From: Actinomyces marmotae
GTDB lineage: Bacteria > Actinomycetota > Actinomycetes > Actinomycetales > Actinomycetaceae
NCBI RefSeq assembly: GCF_013177295.1
Contig: NZ_CP053642.1
Coordinates: 2,170,001-2,234,000, forward strand
Length of the DNA: 64,000 nt
Direction of reading: 5' to 3'
Shown here: positions 1-12,733 of the stretch, piece after piece
Layout of the letters: every line of letters begins with the position of its first letter
How positions within the stretch are numbered: the stretch's first letter is position 1
The notes under the pieces: model-generated
The model's database searches: none
What the model saw: the letters and a program-made list of their open reading frames with translations, nothing else
Told to the model about the DNA's origin: nothing
Translations under genes and position numbers: made by a program

Positions 1-145
1 GGGCGGGATCGTGCGGCAGCGTCGTTGGCTGCTGCGGGGTGGGGGCATGTGGGCGCGCGAAGGGCGCGGGCGCGAGCGCGGGAAGGGCGCGTGTGCGGGC
101 GGGATCGTGCGTGGGAGCACGGACGCGCGGGCGAGGCGCGGGCCA

Positions 146-500
146 GCACGAGCGAGCACGGGCCGCCCCACCCCCGTGATACCGCCTCACCCCGCAGATA
201 CGGCCTCGCCCCGCACAAACCGTCTCACCCCCGGGATACCGCCTCACCCCACACAAACCGCCTCACCTCCGGGATACCGTCTCACCCCGCAGATACGGCC
301 TCAAACTGCGAGAATGAGGGCGCAACGCCGGGCCGAGACGGTATCCCCGGGCCCAGACGGTATCCCCGGGCCCAGGCTCTCGCCTGGAACCCCCGGGTGG
401 GCGGGGTGCTGACCACTGCCTGGAGCCTCTTGCTGGGCGCGGGGCGGCGAAGCGGGGCAACAAAGAAAAGGGGGTCCGGGCCCTCACCACCGCGCCCTCA
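146..500. repeat. Repeat block 1 downstream of the rrn operon (degenerate 19-20 bp tandem units plus inverted copies)
   Basis: From about 177 to 300 the sequence consists of degenerate units of roughly 19-20 bp built on GATACCGCCTCACCCCGCA, with variants such as ACAAACCGCCTCACC. From 331 to 370 the same core returns in inverted orientation (GAGACGGTATCCCC, twice), so 271-283 and 335-347 form a perfect 13-bp inverted repeat. The whole block recurs imperfectly at 802-1105. Long open frames across it come from GC-rich composition and are not believable genes. Bases 1-145 hold nothing I recognise. Confidence 0.75.
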
Positions 501-559
501 AGGGCCCCCGCCACCGGGGCCTGCGGGCTTCCTTGCTTATCGAGTGATTCCCGGGGTCA

Positions 560-760
560 GAGCCATCCCTTGTCGCGCGAGGCGCTGGTGACCGCCGATC
601 AGGGAAGCGACCCATTTTTCAGGCTTGACGCGCCCCCGGGAACGGGACCGGTTGCCGAAAGGCTGATTCAGCCTGTGAAGTCAGGGATCATCCATCATGG
701 GGGTCAACGACATCGGCGTGCTCATCGGCATCGAGGCCGGCAAGCCCGACCACTGGGGCC
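560..760 (+). pseudogene. Remnant of an IS110-family element: non-coding end plus first about 20 codons of the transposase
   Basis: An ATG at 697 opens a frame reading MGVNDIGVLIGIEAGKPDHW, which matches the start of IS110-family DEDD transposases (the pattern IGIDxGKxxHW, whose first acidic residue is the first catalytic Asp). Here that position is Glu (GIEAGK). Similarity stops right after the Trp at about 757, where repeat block 2 begins. The 130 or so bases upstream are unrelated to the repeat blocks and would be the non-coding end of the element, the place where IS110-group elements encode their bridge RNA. Family assignment rests on this short stretch only. Confidence 0.55.
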
Positions 761-801
761 CAAGGACCGCCACCCCAAGCCAGCCACCGCGGCGCCCCCG
801 G

Positions 802-1105
802 CCCACGAGCGAGCACGGGCCAGCACGAGCCGCCCCCGGGGTACCGCCTCACCCCGCACAAACCGCCTCACCCCGCACAAACCGCCTCACCCCGCAGATA
901 CGGCCTCAAACTGCGAGAATGCGGGCGCAACGCCGGGCCGAGACGGTATCCCCGGGGGCAGGCGGTATCCCCGGGCCCAGGCTCCCGCCTGGAGCCCCTG
1001 GGTGGGCGGGGTGCCGACCACTGCCTGGAGCCTCTTGCCAGACGCGGGGCGGCAAAGCAAGACAACAAAAAGGGGGGCCCCCAGCCCCCACCACCGGGAC
1101 CCCCG
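802..1105. repeat. Repeat block 2, imperfect direct copy of block 1
   Basis: This block repeats block 1 in the same order. It has the lead-in CACGAGCGAGCACGGGCC, three ACAAACCGCCTCACCCCGC-type units, the segment GATACGGCCTCAAACTGCG, inverted GAGACGGTATCCCCGGG copies, and a common tail ending in CAACAAAnAAnGGGGG. It differs from block 1 in the number of tandem units and by scattered substitutions, which suggests an old duplication. Bases 1106-1185 are C/G-rich and carry no gene. Confidence 0.75.
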
Positions 1106-1185
1106 CCCCCCCTAAAAGGGTCCTCGCCCGCCCCCGGGCGCGCAGACACAGGCCCCGGGACCCCCTTGGGGGGGTGGGGGGCACC

Positions 1186-1306
1186 AAAACAAAAAGAGTG
1201 GTGGGCCCTGTCCCAGCGCTCAACACACCCCCTTCAAGACCTGCCGCATCGCTGAACGATACGGGGCCTTTGGGACGCGTGGAGCAACCCAGAACAGGGC
1301 CCACCA
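1186..1306 (-). terminator. Intrinsic terminator of the rrn operon
   Basis: TGGTGGGCCCTGT (1199-1211) is exactly complementary to ACAGGGCCCACCA (1294-1306). On the minus strand the 3' arm is followed at once by a T-rich tract (TCTTTTTGTTTT, about 1186-1197). The stem is 13 bp with a long 82-nt loop. It sits just after the 5S gene in the direction of transcription, as expected for an rrn terminator. Confidence 0.75.
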
Positions 1307-1317
1307 CCATCACGAAA

Positions 1318-1436
1318 GTACCCGGCGGTGTCCTACTCTCCCGCCCCCTGGCAGGGACAGTACCATCGGCGCTGGGGGTCTTAGCTTCCGGGTTCGGAAA
1401 GGGAGCCGGGCGTGGCACCCCCGCTATGACCACCGG
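1318..1436 (-). rRNA. rrf: 5S ribosomal RNA
   Basis: The reverse strand reads GGTGGTCATAGCGGGGGTGC, then CCGAACCCGGAAGCTAAGAC and ends GGACACCGCCGGGTACTT, which is the standard actinobacterial 5S sequence of about 119 nt. It is the last gene of the 16S-23S-5S operon. The ends are accurate to a few bases. Confidence 0.93.
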
Positions 1437-1702
1437 GACGTCTATCAAATTCAACCACCAACCACACCACCCACCAACAAGGAAGGCAAGCAATAGCCCG
1501 TGGCATGGCCGGCCCACCCCACCCCACACACACCCACGATCAAGAAACGAGGGCGTTGTTGTTGGGGGGTTGGGTCCGGGTTGGTCGTGGACCGCATAGT
1601 GAGCGCGCGTCTATGATCCCATCAACCACACCACCACCACCAAGCCCCCCCCAAACAAGGGACGACCCGTAACAAGTGATGGCGCGTCGTTGTTGCGTGT
1701 GT

Positions 1703-6815
<5,113 letters not shown>

Positions 6816-6986
6816 CAAAACATGAAACAAACACGCCCCAAGCCCACCAAAAACAAAGCAAACCAAGAACGCGCCCACTCCATACAAGCCCAGAAAAAAG
6901 ACCAGGCCCAACCCACACCACCACCAAAAACAGCAGCAGCACAGGCCAAACAAAAAACAAGACATAAACAAGCATGACACGCTATC

Positions 6987-7002
6987 GAGTTCTCAAACAA
7001 CA
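6987..7002 (-). promoter_or_regulatory. rrn leader boxA antitermination element
   Basis: The reverse strand reads TGTTGTTTGAGAACTC, the boxA-like element found in actinobacterial rrn leaders, where NusB/S10 bind to allow antitermination. It lies about 170 nt upstream of the mature 16S 5' end and 65-80 nt downstream of the promoter. The rest of 6816-7064 is leader sequence with no gene. Confidence 0.75.
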
Positions 7003-7064
7003 CACCCAGGAGAGCGATCCAAAGAGCCTTTCGCTCCTCGCGTCGCTCTCAAGGCGACTCGACC

Positions 7065-7095
7065 AACTTAACCAGATGATCGCGGTGATTGTCAA
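7065..7095 (-). promoter_or_regulatory. rrn promoter
   Basis: On the reverse strand TTGACA (7090-7095) is followed after 18-19 nt by TTAAGTT (7065-7071). This is a perfect -35 and an actinobacterial rrn-like -10 (TTAAGT or TAAGTT). It precedes the boxA and 16S gene, and no other strong promoter is seen in the leader. Confidence 0.7.
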
Positions 7096-7123
7096 TCTCA
7101 GGCTCTGTGATCCCGATCTCGAC

Positions 7124-7149
7124 CCCGGATCGTTCGTGAACGATCCGGG
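7124..7149. repeat. Perfect 12+2+12 palindrome between tRNA-Ala and the rrn promoter
   Basis: CCCGGATCGTTC and its exact complement flank the dinucleotide GT. A weaker inverted repeat (AGACCCG...CGGGTCT, about 7157-7182) lies between it and tRNA-Ala. There is no T-tract on the tRNA strand, so this may be a T-less terminator for tRNA-Ala or a protein-binding site just upstream of the rrn promoter. Confidence 0.5.
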
Positions 7150-7189
7150 CGATAGGAGACCCGAGCCTGACAGCCCGGGTCTCTACCGG

Positions 7190-7262
7190 TGGAGCTAGGG
7201 GGATTCGAACCCCCGACCTTCTCATTGCGAACGAGACGCGCTACCAACTGCGCCATAGCCCC
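7190..7262 (-). tRNA. tRNA-Ala (anticodon CGC)
   Basis: The reverse strand folds as a 73-nt cloverleaf. It has acceptor GGGGCTA/TAGCTCC, D-arm GCGCAGTTGGTAGCGC, an anticodon loop TTCGCAA giving CGC (reads GCG), and T-arm GGGGGTTCGAATCCCCC. The CCA end is not encoded. Confidence 0.95.
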
Positions 7263-7350
7263 AGGTGCCGGATGATATTAGCACCAGCACTCCGGTGCGC
7301 CGCAAGCTGACGCGCCGTGAGCCGCGCCACCGAGCGGTTTCAGCGGGCCG

Positions 7351-8688
7351 TCACGCTCCAGCGGCGCGGCGCCGCTCCAGGACCTCATCGAGGTTGATGG
7401 GCTTGAAGGCCTGCTCTTCGTCGAGGACCGGTGCCAGCACATAGGCGCGCGCGTTGCGCGGCCGCACCGGGGATGGCACCGACTCCGCCTCCGGCAGGTC
7501 CAGGTCCGGCACCGCACGGCGACGGGCCCGCGCGGCGAGCGTGTACGTCGGCGCGGGCACCGCCACAGGACGCCAGCCCTGAGGAGGGGTCGACGTCGCG
7601 TCGCGGCGGACCGGCGGGGTCGCCACCGATCGTGGCGCCGCTGACTCGGGGCTAGCCGCGCCCTCCTGTCGGCGCCGCTCCGCCGAGGGAGCGCCGTCGG
7701 ACTCGATGCGCCCGCTCGCGGCAGCGGTCGCGACGCGGCCACGATCGATCGTGGCCTTTTCACTGGACTCAGCCTCGTCGCGGTCAGCGCGATCGACGTC
7801 GGCCGCCTCCAGCGGGCGAGGCTCCATCATCCATTCCATGGGCTTCGCCGCATCAGCCGCGGCCGGCGCTGTTGCAGCGGACGGGGCCGAGGACGTCAAC
7901 GAGGCCTCGGCGACGCCGCTCGCCGGCTCCTCCTTCTCACCGGGAGCGACCGGCTCCGCACCGCTCGCAGCGCTGAGCGCGGCGGCGGTCGAGGCGCCGG
8001 CGACCCCAGTGGCCTCCTCTTCCACGAAGGCGGTCCGTCCCAACTCACTCGACCCGAGGATGGCCCCGGCGGCGGGCGCGGCCACGGGCCTGAGCGCGGC
8101 GGGCTCGATCCTGGTCTTGGGGCGGGCGCCGGTGAGGGTGTCGAGCTCGCGCTGCAATGTGGCGATACGGCGCCGCTCAGCGCGGTCAGCGGCGCGGGAG
8201 GCCTCAGCCGCTTTATGCCCGGCAACCATCGACCCCATTAGCAGCGCCGTCGGCAGTAGCGCGGGCCACCACGGCATGACGGTCATGAATCCCACCAGCC
8301 ACAGCCCGAGGCTTACCCCGAGCAGGCCGGCGGCCACGCGCGCGCGGTTGGCGGCGGCGTCCTGGCGGCGCGCGCGAGCGGCATCGCGCGCACGTCGGGC
8401 CTGCACGAGCTCACGCTCGACGCGCAGCGCGCGGACGTTCCTCACAGCTGGCCTGTTCATCGCCCTCACCTCCGGGAGCTGTCGGAAGATCCTCGCGTGC
8501 CCGCCCTGCTCGCAAGCCTCGTCGGAGGCCGCGGCCGCGTCGCCGGTCGCCAGGATCCGCAACTCGGCGGAATAGCGATCCTCGGAGCGGGACAGGCTCA
8601 TCACCTCGCGGCGCCCGACCAGAAAGGGCAGGAGATACGCGGTGAGAACGACGACAAGGGCGAGGAGCGCCCAGACTTCAATTCCCAC
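7351..8688 (-). CDS. glpR: GlpR-like membrane protein (receptor of gephyrin-like Glp)
   Basis: This 445-residue membrane protein has an N-terminal hydrophobic segment (about residues 4-25, WALLALVVVLTAYLLPFLVG) and a basic, Ala/Arg-rich stretch (about 85-115). Two closely spaced membrane segments follow (about 118-157), and a long Ala/Pro/Glu-rich tail ends in a more conserved ARAYVLAPVLDEEQAFKPIN segment. The layout and the position next to a MoeA-like gene match the actinobacterial GlpR family. In Corynebacterium glutamicum, GlpR is the membrane receptor for Glp, which links to FtsZ. The start is GTG 8688: a -10-like TACCGT (8695-8700) lies 6 nt upstream, so the mRNA is probably leaderless. 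The function is inferred from the pairing. Confidence 0.7.
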   Translation of the reverse strand: MGIEVWALLALVVVLTAYLLPFLVGRREVMSLSRSEDRYSAELRILATGDAAAASDEACEQGGHARIFRQLPEVRAMNRPAVRNVRALRVERELVQARRARDAARARRQDAAANRARVAAGLLGVSLGLWLVGFMTVMPWWPALLPTALLMGSMVAGHKAAEASRAADRAERRRIATLQRELDTLTGARPKTRIEPAALRPVAAPAAGAILGSSELGRTAFVEEEATGVAGASTAAALSAASGAEPVAPGEKEEPASGVAEASLTSSAPSAATAPAAADAAKPMEWMMEPRPLEAADVDRADRDEAESSEKATIDRGRVATAAASGRIESDGAPSAERRRQEGAASPESAAPRSVATPPVRRDATSTPPQGWRPVAVPAPTYTLAARARRRAVPDLDLPEAESVPSPVRPRNARAYVLAPVLDEEQAFKPINLDEVLERRRAAGA

Positions 8689-8899
8689 AGCGCCACGGTA
8701 CGGGCCGCCGAGCCCCGGTCAGGAGAGATTGTCGGCGTGTTGTCACCCGAAATGACACCAATCCAGCCACGGCAGTCCCGCTATTCCCAACAGTCACTCA
8801 AAGCGCATGGGCCACTCCCCGAGCGCGCGCCGGGGCTCTCGGGCATCCGGGCTATCTCGCCCTCACGGAGACCGTCGCCCCAATCTCAGCGGACGGGCA

Positions 8900-10111
8900 T
8901 CAGGCATCGAGGAGGAGGCAGTGGAGCGTGTCCCCGACCGAGACGCCGCGGGCCTCCTCTGGGACGACGGCGATGGCGTTGGCCCGCGCCAGGCCCATGA
9001 GGCGGGTGGTGCCGGGCTCCGCCGTCGGCTCGGCGCGGTAGCCGCTGGAGGGCGAGCCGGTCAGGCGCACGGGAACGAACTCTCTCCTACCGGCGGGCGA
9101 GGCCCACCCCCGCGTCATCTCGGCTGGCAGGCTCGAGCGGTGAAGCCCCTGCCAGCCGGCGATCTCTCGCAGCACAGGCCGCACGAAGGTCTCGAAAGCG
9201 ATCTGAGCGCTCACGGGATCACCGGGGAGGCAGAAGATCGGCGTGCCCTCCACGGTGCCGACGCCGAGCTGACGCCCGGGGCTCATGGCGACGGCGTCGA
9301 AGCGTACCGAGCCCAAAGGCGCGAGGGCCTCCTTGACGGTGTCCCCCTGCCCCACGGACAGGCCCCCGGTGGTGATGAGGACGTCGGCGCGCACGAGCTG
9401 GTCCTCAAGGGTCTCGGTCAGGGCGCCGAGCTCGTCGGGGACGGCAGCGACGCGGAAGGCCCGCCCGCCGGCATCGGTGACGGCGGTGGCCAGGGCGTGC
9501 CCGTTGGCATCGTAGACGCTGCCGTCCCGGCCCGGCGATCCGGGCTCGACAAGCTCGTCGCCGATCGACACGATCACGACGCGCGGCGCGGGATGCACCT
9601 TGACGCGCAGCCGCCCCACCCCGGCCAGGAGCGCGATCTGCCGGGCGGACACGCGCGAGCCCTGCGGCAGGACCGTCGTCCCGGCGGCGACATCCTCAGC
9701 GCGCCGCCTCACGTTCTCCCCCTCGACAACGACGGAGCGGACCTCCACCCGCTGGGCGCCGCGGTCGGTGTCGATCCAGGGGACGACGGCATCAGCGCCA
9801 ACGGGCAGGGGGGCGCCGGAGTCAATGAGCATGGCGGTGCCGGGGACGAGCCGGGCGCTGCTGGTGTCGCCGGCGCGCACGGCGTCGATGACGTCGAGAC
9901 GGGCGGGCTCGCTCGCCGTCGCTCCCCGGATGTCGGCGGCGCGCACCGCGTAGCCGTCAAGGCCAGCCAGGTCCGCGCCGGGAAGGTCGAACTCCGCGAC
10001 GACGTCCTCAGCCAGGACGCAGCCGACGGCGTCGAGAAGGACGACGTCGAGCGGCGGCGCCGGCTGCGCGATCTCGAGGCACGATGCGAGGTGCTCGGCG
10101 ACGGTTCTCAT
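8900..10111 (-). CDS. glp: Gephyrin-like molybdotransferase (MoeA/Glp family)
   Basis: The protein is 403 residues, the usual MoeA length. Family signatures are clear: DLAGLDGYAVRAADI near 47-61, VVIVSIGDELVEPG in domain 3, ITTGGLSVGQGDTVKEAL, MSPGRQLGVG and CLPGDPVSAQIAFETFVRP. A C-terminal beta-barrel domain ends GTTRLMGLARANAIAVVPEE. MoeA-type enzymes insert molybdate into adenylated molybdopterin; in Corynebacteriales the Glp paralogue instead acts in division through FtsZ and GlpR. Because glpR follows directly downstream (211-nt gap) and no other moa/moe gene is nearby, I favour the Glp role. An SD-like GGGAGG precedes the ATG. Confidence 0.85.
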   Translation of the reverse strand: MRTVAEHLASCLEIAQPAPPLDVVLLDAVGCVLAEDVVAEFDLPGADLAGLDGYAVRAADIRGATASEPARLDVIDAVRAGDTSSARLVPGTAMLIDSGAPLPVGADAVVPWIDTDRGAQRVEVRSVVVEGENVRRRAEDVAAGTTVLPQGSRVSARQIALLAGVGRLRVKVHPAPRVVIVSIGDELVEPGSPGRDGSVYDANGHALATAVTDAGGRAFRVAAVPDELGALTETLEDQLVRADVLITTGGLSVGQGDTVKEALAPLGSVRFDAVAMSPGRQLGVGTVEGTPIFCLPGDPVSAQIAFETFVRPVLREIAGWQGLHRSSLPAEMTRGWASPAGRREFVPVRLTGSPSSGYRAEPTAEPGTTRLMGLARANAIAVVPEEARGVSVGDTLHCLLLDA

Positions 10112-10266
10112 GGGTTCCTCCCTGCCCGCAGGGCCCGGGACCTCGGGGCGGCACCGGGGTGAGGCCTGCGGCTCCAGGCAGTCAGGCTACCCGCAGGGGC
10201 CCATCTCCCCACCCCAGGGGCGGCTCGGCGCGCCCGGAGCGAAAGAGAACCTGAGAGAATCGGGGG

Positions 10267-10917
10267 GTGAGTTCTCAGGCGCGCCCATCCCCTGCTCCCG
10301 CTGGACTGGAGACCAGTCATGACAAGGGCCGCTGGCGCCAGATCCTGCGCCAGCGGCGCCGCAGAGAACACCCCCACCCCAATGCGGGCCACTGCCCCGC
10401 CTGCGAGAGCCTCATGGAGCACGCCCTCCAGGCCGTCGAGGGCATGAGAACCATCGCCGCCTACGTCTCGGTGGGCAACGAGCCCTGTACCCGGCTCCTG
10501 CTGGAGCACCTGGAGGCCGAGGGCCGCGAGGTCCTCCTGCCCGTCCTGGGCCCGCAGCTCTCCCGCGGCTGGGGGCGCTTCACGGGCATCGCTGATCTGG
10601 CCGAGCGCGCGCCGGGGCGCCCTCCCGAACCAGGCGGCGCGCCCCTCCCGGCGGAGGCGGTCTCCGACGTCGACGCCCTGATCATCCCCGCGCTCGCCAT
10701 CGACCGCGCCGGCAACCGCCTCGGTCAGGGCGGCGGCTGGTACGACCGCGCCCTGCCGCTGAGGCGCGAGGGGGCGCTCGTGCTTGCCGTGGTCTACGAC
10801 GATGAGCTCACCCCGCACCAACTCCCCACCGAGCCGCATGACCAGCGGGTGGACGCCGTCATCACGCCCGAGCAATGGTTCCTCCTGGAGCGCTCCGTCT
10901 TCGCCTCCGGGTCCTAA
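10267..10917 (+). CDS. 5-formyltetrahydrofolate cyclo-ligase (MTHFS)
   Basis: This 216-residue protein is divergent from glp. It converts 5-formyl-THF to 5,10-methenyl-THF with ATP. Diagnostic features are the basic N-terminal RQRRRRE segment, IAAYVSVGNEPCTRLLLEHL, LIIPALAIDRAGNRLGQGGGWYDRAL (the GxGGGxYDR nucleotide-binding signature) and the VDAVITPE tail. The start is GTG 10267: a -10-like GAGAAT (10255-10260) ends 6 nt upstream, so the transcript is probably leaderless. Confidence 0.9.
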   Translation: MSSQARPSPAPAGLETSHDKGRWRQILRQRRRREHPHPNAGHCPACESLMEHALQAVEGMRTIAAYVSVGNEPCTRLLLEHLEAEGREVLLPVLGPQLSRGWGRFTGIADLAERAPGRPPEPGGAPLPAEAVSDVDALIIPALAIDRAGNRLGQGGGWYDRALPLRREGALVLAVVYDDELTPHQLPTEPHDQRVDAVITPEQWFLLERSVFASGS

Positions 10918-11049
10918 CGGGGCGGCAGGGAGGCGGGTCGGTGGCTCGCGCAACCACCCCGGGAACCACAGGCGCGCGTGCGCACACCCGCGGCCGCGCC
11001 CTGTGGACGAGGGGAGCCGTCTTCCGGATGGAGGGCCCACCCTGGGGTC

Positions 11050-11763
11050 ATGAGCCCCCACCCGCGCCTGAAGCGCTCCCCCGCCATTCGCCCATCGTTG
11101 CGCCTGTGGAGGGCGCGCCACCTCGTCATCGCCGCCTGCGTGGGCGCGGCCGTACTGCTCGCGCTCTCCGTGCTGCGCCCCTCACCGCAGGAGGACGGCA
11201 GCGCGCTGGTCGTCGCCCGGACGATCGGCGCCGGGGAGCGGATCGAGGCCCGTGACGTGGAGCGGCGCCCGATCCCAGGGGCGGCGCTGCCCGCCCGGGG
11301 GAGGGCGGATGAGAGCATCATCGGGAGCAGGGCGGCGGTCCGCTTGGAGGAGGGCACCGTCCTGACGGAATCGATGACGAGTTCGGCGCGCGCCCGGGGG
11401 ATCGCCGACGACGAGCGGATCGTCCAGGTTCCTGTCGCGGTGGGAGGATCACTGGCGGAGCCGGGCGCGATCGTCGACATCATCGGCGAGAGCCCAGTCA
11501 CAGCCGCGAGCGCGCCCGCGAGCCCCGCTACGCCCCGCGATCAGGCGGTTAATTCCGCGCCATCGCCGGTTTCGACGGGCGAGGGGACCAGGATCCTCTG
11601 CTCCGGCGCACGGGTCGTCGCTACCACAACAGAAGGTGACACTTCTAGGTTACTTTCAGGGAATAAGATCACAGTAGTAGAACTTGCCGTCCCAGCGGAC
11701 ACCGTTACCCTAGTCGTCGGTGCGGCAACGCAGGGCGCCCTCGGCCTCGCGCTGAGCCCCTGA
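11050..11763 (+). CDS. SAF-domain protein (RcpC/CpaB-like), membrane-anchored
   Basis: The 237-residue protein has one membrane anchor (about residues 25-43, LVIAACVGAAVLLALSVL). A SAF domain follows (VVARTIGAGERIEARDVERRPIPGAALP), then a second region resembling the RcpC part of CpaB pilus-assembly proteins (RIVQVPVAVGGSLAEPGAIVDII). Such stand-alone SAF proteins are common in actinobacteria and often sit near mscL. No pilus genes are present here. I chose ATG 11050 because the anchor follows directly; the frame stays open upstream to 10978. The specific role is unknown. Confidence 0.7.
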   Translation: MSPHPRLKRSPAIRPSLRLWRARHLVIAACVGAAVLLALSVLRPSPQEDGSALVVARTIGAGERIEARDVERRPIPGAALPARGRADESIIGSRAAVRLEEGTVLTESMTSSARARGIADDERIVQVPVAVGGSLAEPGAIVDIIGESPVTAASAPASPATPRDQAVNSAPSPVSTGEGTRILCSGARVVATTTEGDTSRLLSGNKITVVELAVPADTVTLVVGAATQGALGLALSP

Positions 11764-11925
11764 CGACCTCATCACAGTCGGGATGATCATTGATCCGATC
11801 ATTGATCCGCCGGCGCGTTCAGCCGGCGCCGACTGCCCGATGCAGCCAACCGGCTGTCGATCATCGTCCCGGCCTCGCGCCTGTCGCCCCTGCGGGGCGC
11901 GCACTCACCGAAAGGTTCTCCCCTC

Positions 11926-12318
11926 ATGATCAAGGGATTCAAGGAGTTCATCGCTCAGGGCAACGCCCTGGAGCTCGCCGTCGCCGTCATCATCGGTGGC
12001 GCTTTCAAGCCCATCGTTGACTCGATCACCAAGGTGATCCTGGACATCGTTGGTCAGATCGTCGGCTCCCCGAACTTCGACTCCGTCCTTCAGTTCAAGA
12101 TCGACAGCGCTTCGGGTACCTACATCCAGCCCGGTACGATCCTGACCGCGCTCATCAACTTCATCCTGGTCGCCGCCGCCGTCTACTTCTGCATCGTCGT
12201 CCCGATGAACAAGATGAGGACCCTGCAGAAGAAGCAGGAGGAGGAGAAGCCCGCCGCGCCGACCGACGTCGAGCTGCTGGGCGAGATCCGCGACCTGCTC
12301 GCCGCCCGCAACCACTGA
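11926..12318 (+). CDS. mscL: Large-conductance mechanosensitive channel MscL
   Basis: This 130-residue protein is a typical MscL, a homopentameric channel that releases solutes when membrane tension rises on hypo-osmotic shock. The amphipathic N-terminus (MIKGFKEFIAQGNALELAVA) and TM1 pore helix (AVIIGGAFKPIVDSI) are present. So are a periplasmic loop (about 48-70), TM2 (ILTALINFILVAAAVYFCIV) and the cytoplasmic helix ending in LLGEIRDLLAARN. It follows the SAF gene by 160 nt; that gap contains a direct repeat of GATCATTGATCC (about 11785-11808). A strong terminator follows. Confidence 0.95.
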   Translation: MIKGFKEFIAQGNALELAVAVIIGGAFKPIVDSITKVILDIVGQIVGSPNFDSVLQFKIDSASGTYIQPGTILTALINFILVAAAVYFCIVVPMNKMRTLQKKQEEEKPAAPTDVELLGEIRDLLAARNH

Positions 12319-12364
12319 GAGCGAGCGCGCCCGGCAGCGCCGGAAGCCGCGCCCCAGTGACCCT

Positions 12365-12401
12365 CTGAGCCCCGCCGACCCAAGTGGTCGGCGGGGCTCA
12401 G
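12365..12401 (+). terminator. Terminator after mscL
   Basis: CTGAGCCCCGCCGACC pairs perfectly over 16 bp with GGTCGGCGGGGCTCAG across a 5-nt loop. It lies 46 nt past the mscL stop. No long T-tract follows, as is usual in high-GC actinobacteria. Confidence 0.75.
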
Positions 12402-12431
12402 TGCTATCCGCTCCGCTTCGCCCCCGCCGCG

Positions 12432-12486
12432 ACCGGTCTCGCTCATGTTTTCGACCGGTCTCGCTCGTAATTTCGACCGGTCTCGG
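12432..12486 (+). repeat. Array A of the 22-bp-period ACCGGTCTCGC repeat
   Basis: ACCGGTCTCGC occurs at 12432 and 12454 and as ACCGGTCTCGG at 12476, exactly 22 bp apart, with TTTTCG- or ATTTCG-ending spacers. The self-complementary core GACCGGTC lets any two units form an 8-bp stem. The array lies in the convergent gap between mscL and the small gene at 12503-12733. Closely similar 55-bp arrays occur at 50720-50774 (inverted) and 51732-51786. Confidence 0.85.
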
Positions 12487-12502
12487 TGAAGGGGGGGCGG
12501 GG

Positions 12503-12733
12503 TCAGGACCAGTGGGGCGGAACCTCGGCACGCAGGCGCGCGTCGTTGGCGCTGCCGCCGCCGGGCGCGTCCTCCCGGCGGGCGCGGGCCTCGGTGAGGG
12601 CATCGATTCCACGGCGCCGCGCGTTCTCCTCGTCCTCCTCAGTCATCTCGCCACGCGCCACCCGCGCGGCGTCCTGAGGGGACAGCAGGACCACTCGGCG
12701 CCTGCGGGGCCCACCCGCCGCGGAAGCGCTCAT
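12503..12733 (-). CDS. Small hypothetical protein coupled to the helicase-like gene
   Basis: This 76-residue, highly charged protein has a basic N-terminus (GGPRRRRVVLLSPQDAARVA), an acidic/basic helical middle (EMTEEDEENARRRGIDALTEARARRED) and a Gly/Ser-rich end. I recognise no domain. Its start overlaps the stop of the large upstream gene by 4 nt, so the two are probably co-translated and may work together. Confidence 0.65.
   Translation of the reverse strand: MSASAAGGPRRRRVVLLSPQDAARVARGEMTEEDEENARRRGIDALTEARARREDAPGGGSANDARLRAEVPPHWS

Noticed and set aside
11..591. Proline/arginine-rich open frames in the first 600 bases
   Set aside because: They run straight through tandem and inverted DNA repeats and change composition with repeat phase; no protein family is visible.
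8900..10111. Calling the MoeA-like gene a plain molybdenum cofactor gene
   Set aside because: No other molybdopterin genes are nearby and a GlpR-type membrane gene is directly downstream, so the Glp division role is more likely, though both stay possible.
10108..11121. A 337-codon minus-strand frame opposite the cyclo-ligase
   Set aside because: The plus strand encodes a recognisable 5-formyl-THF cyclo-ligase and the minus frame has no motif.
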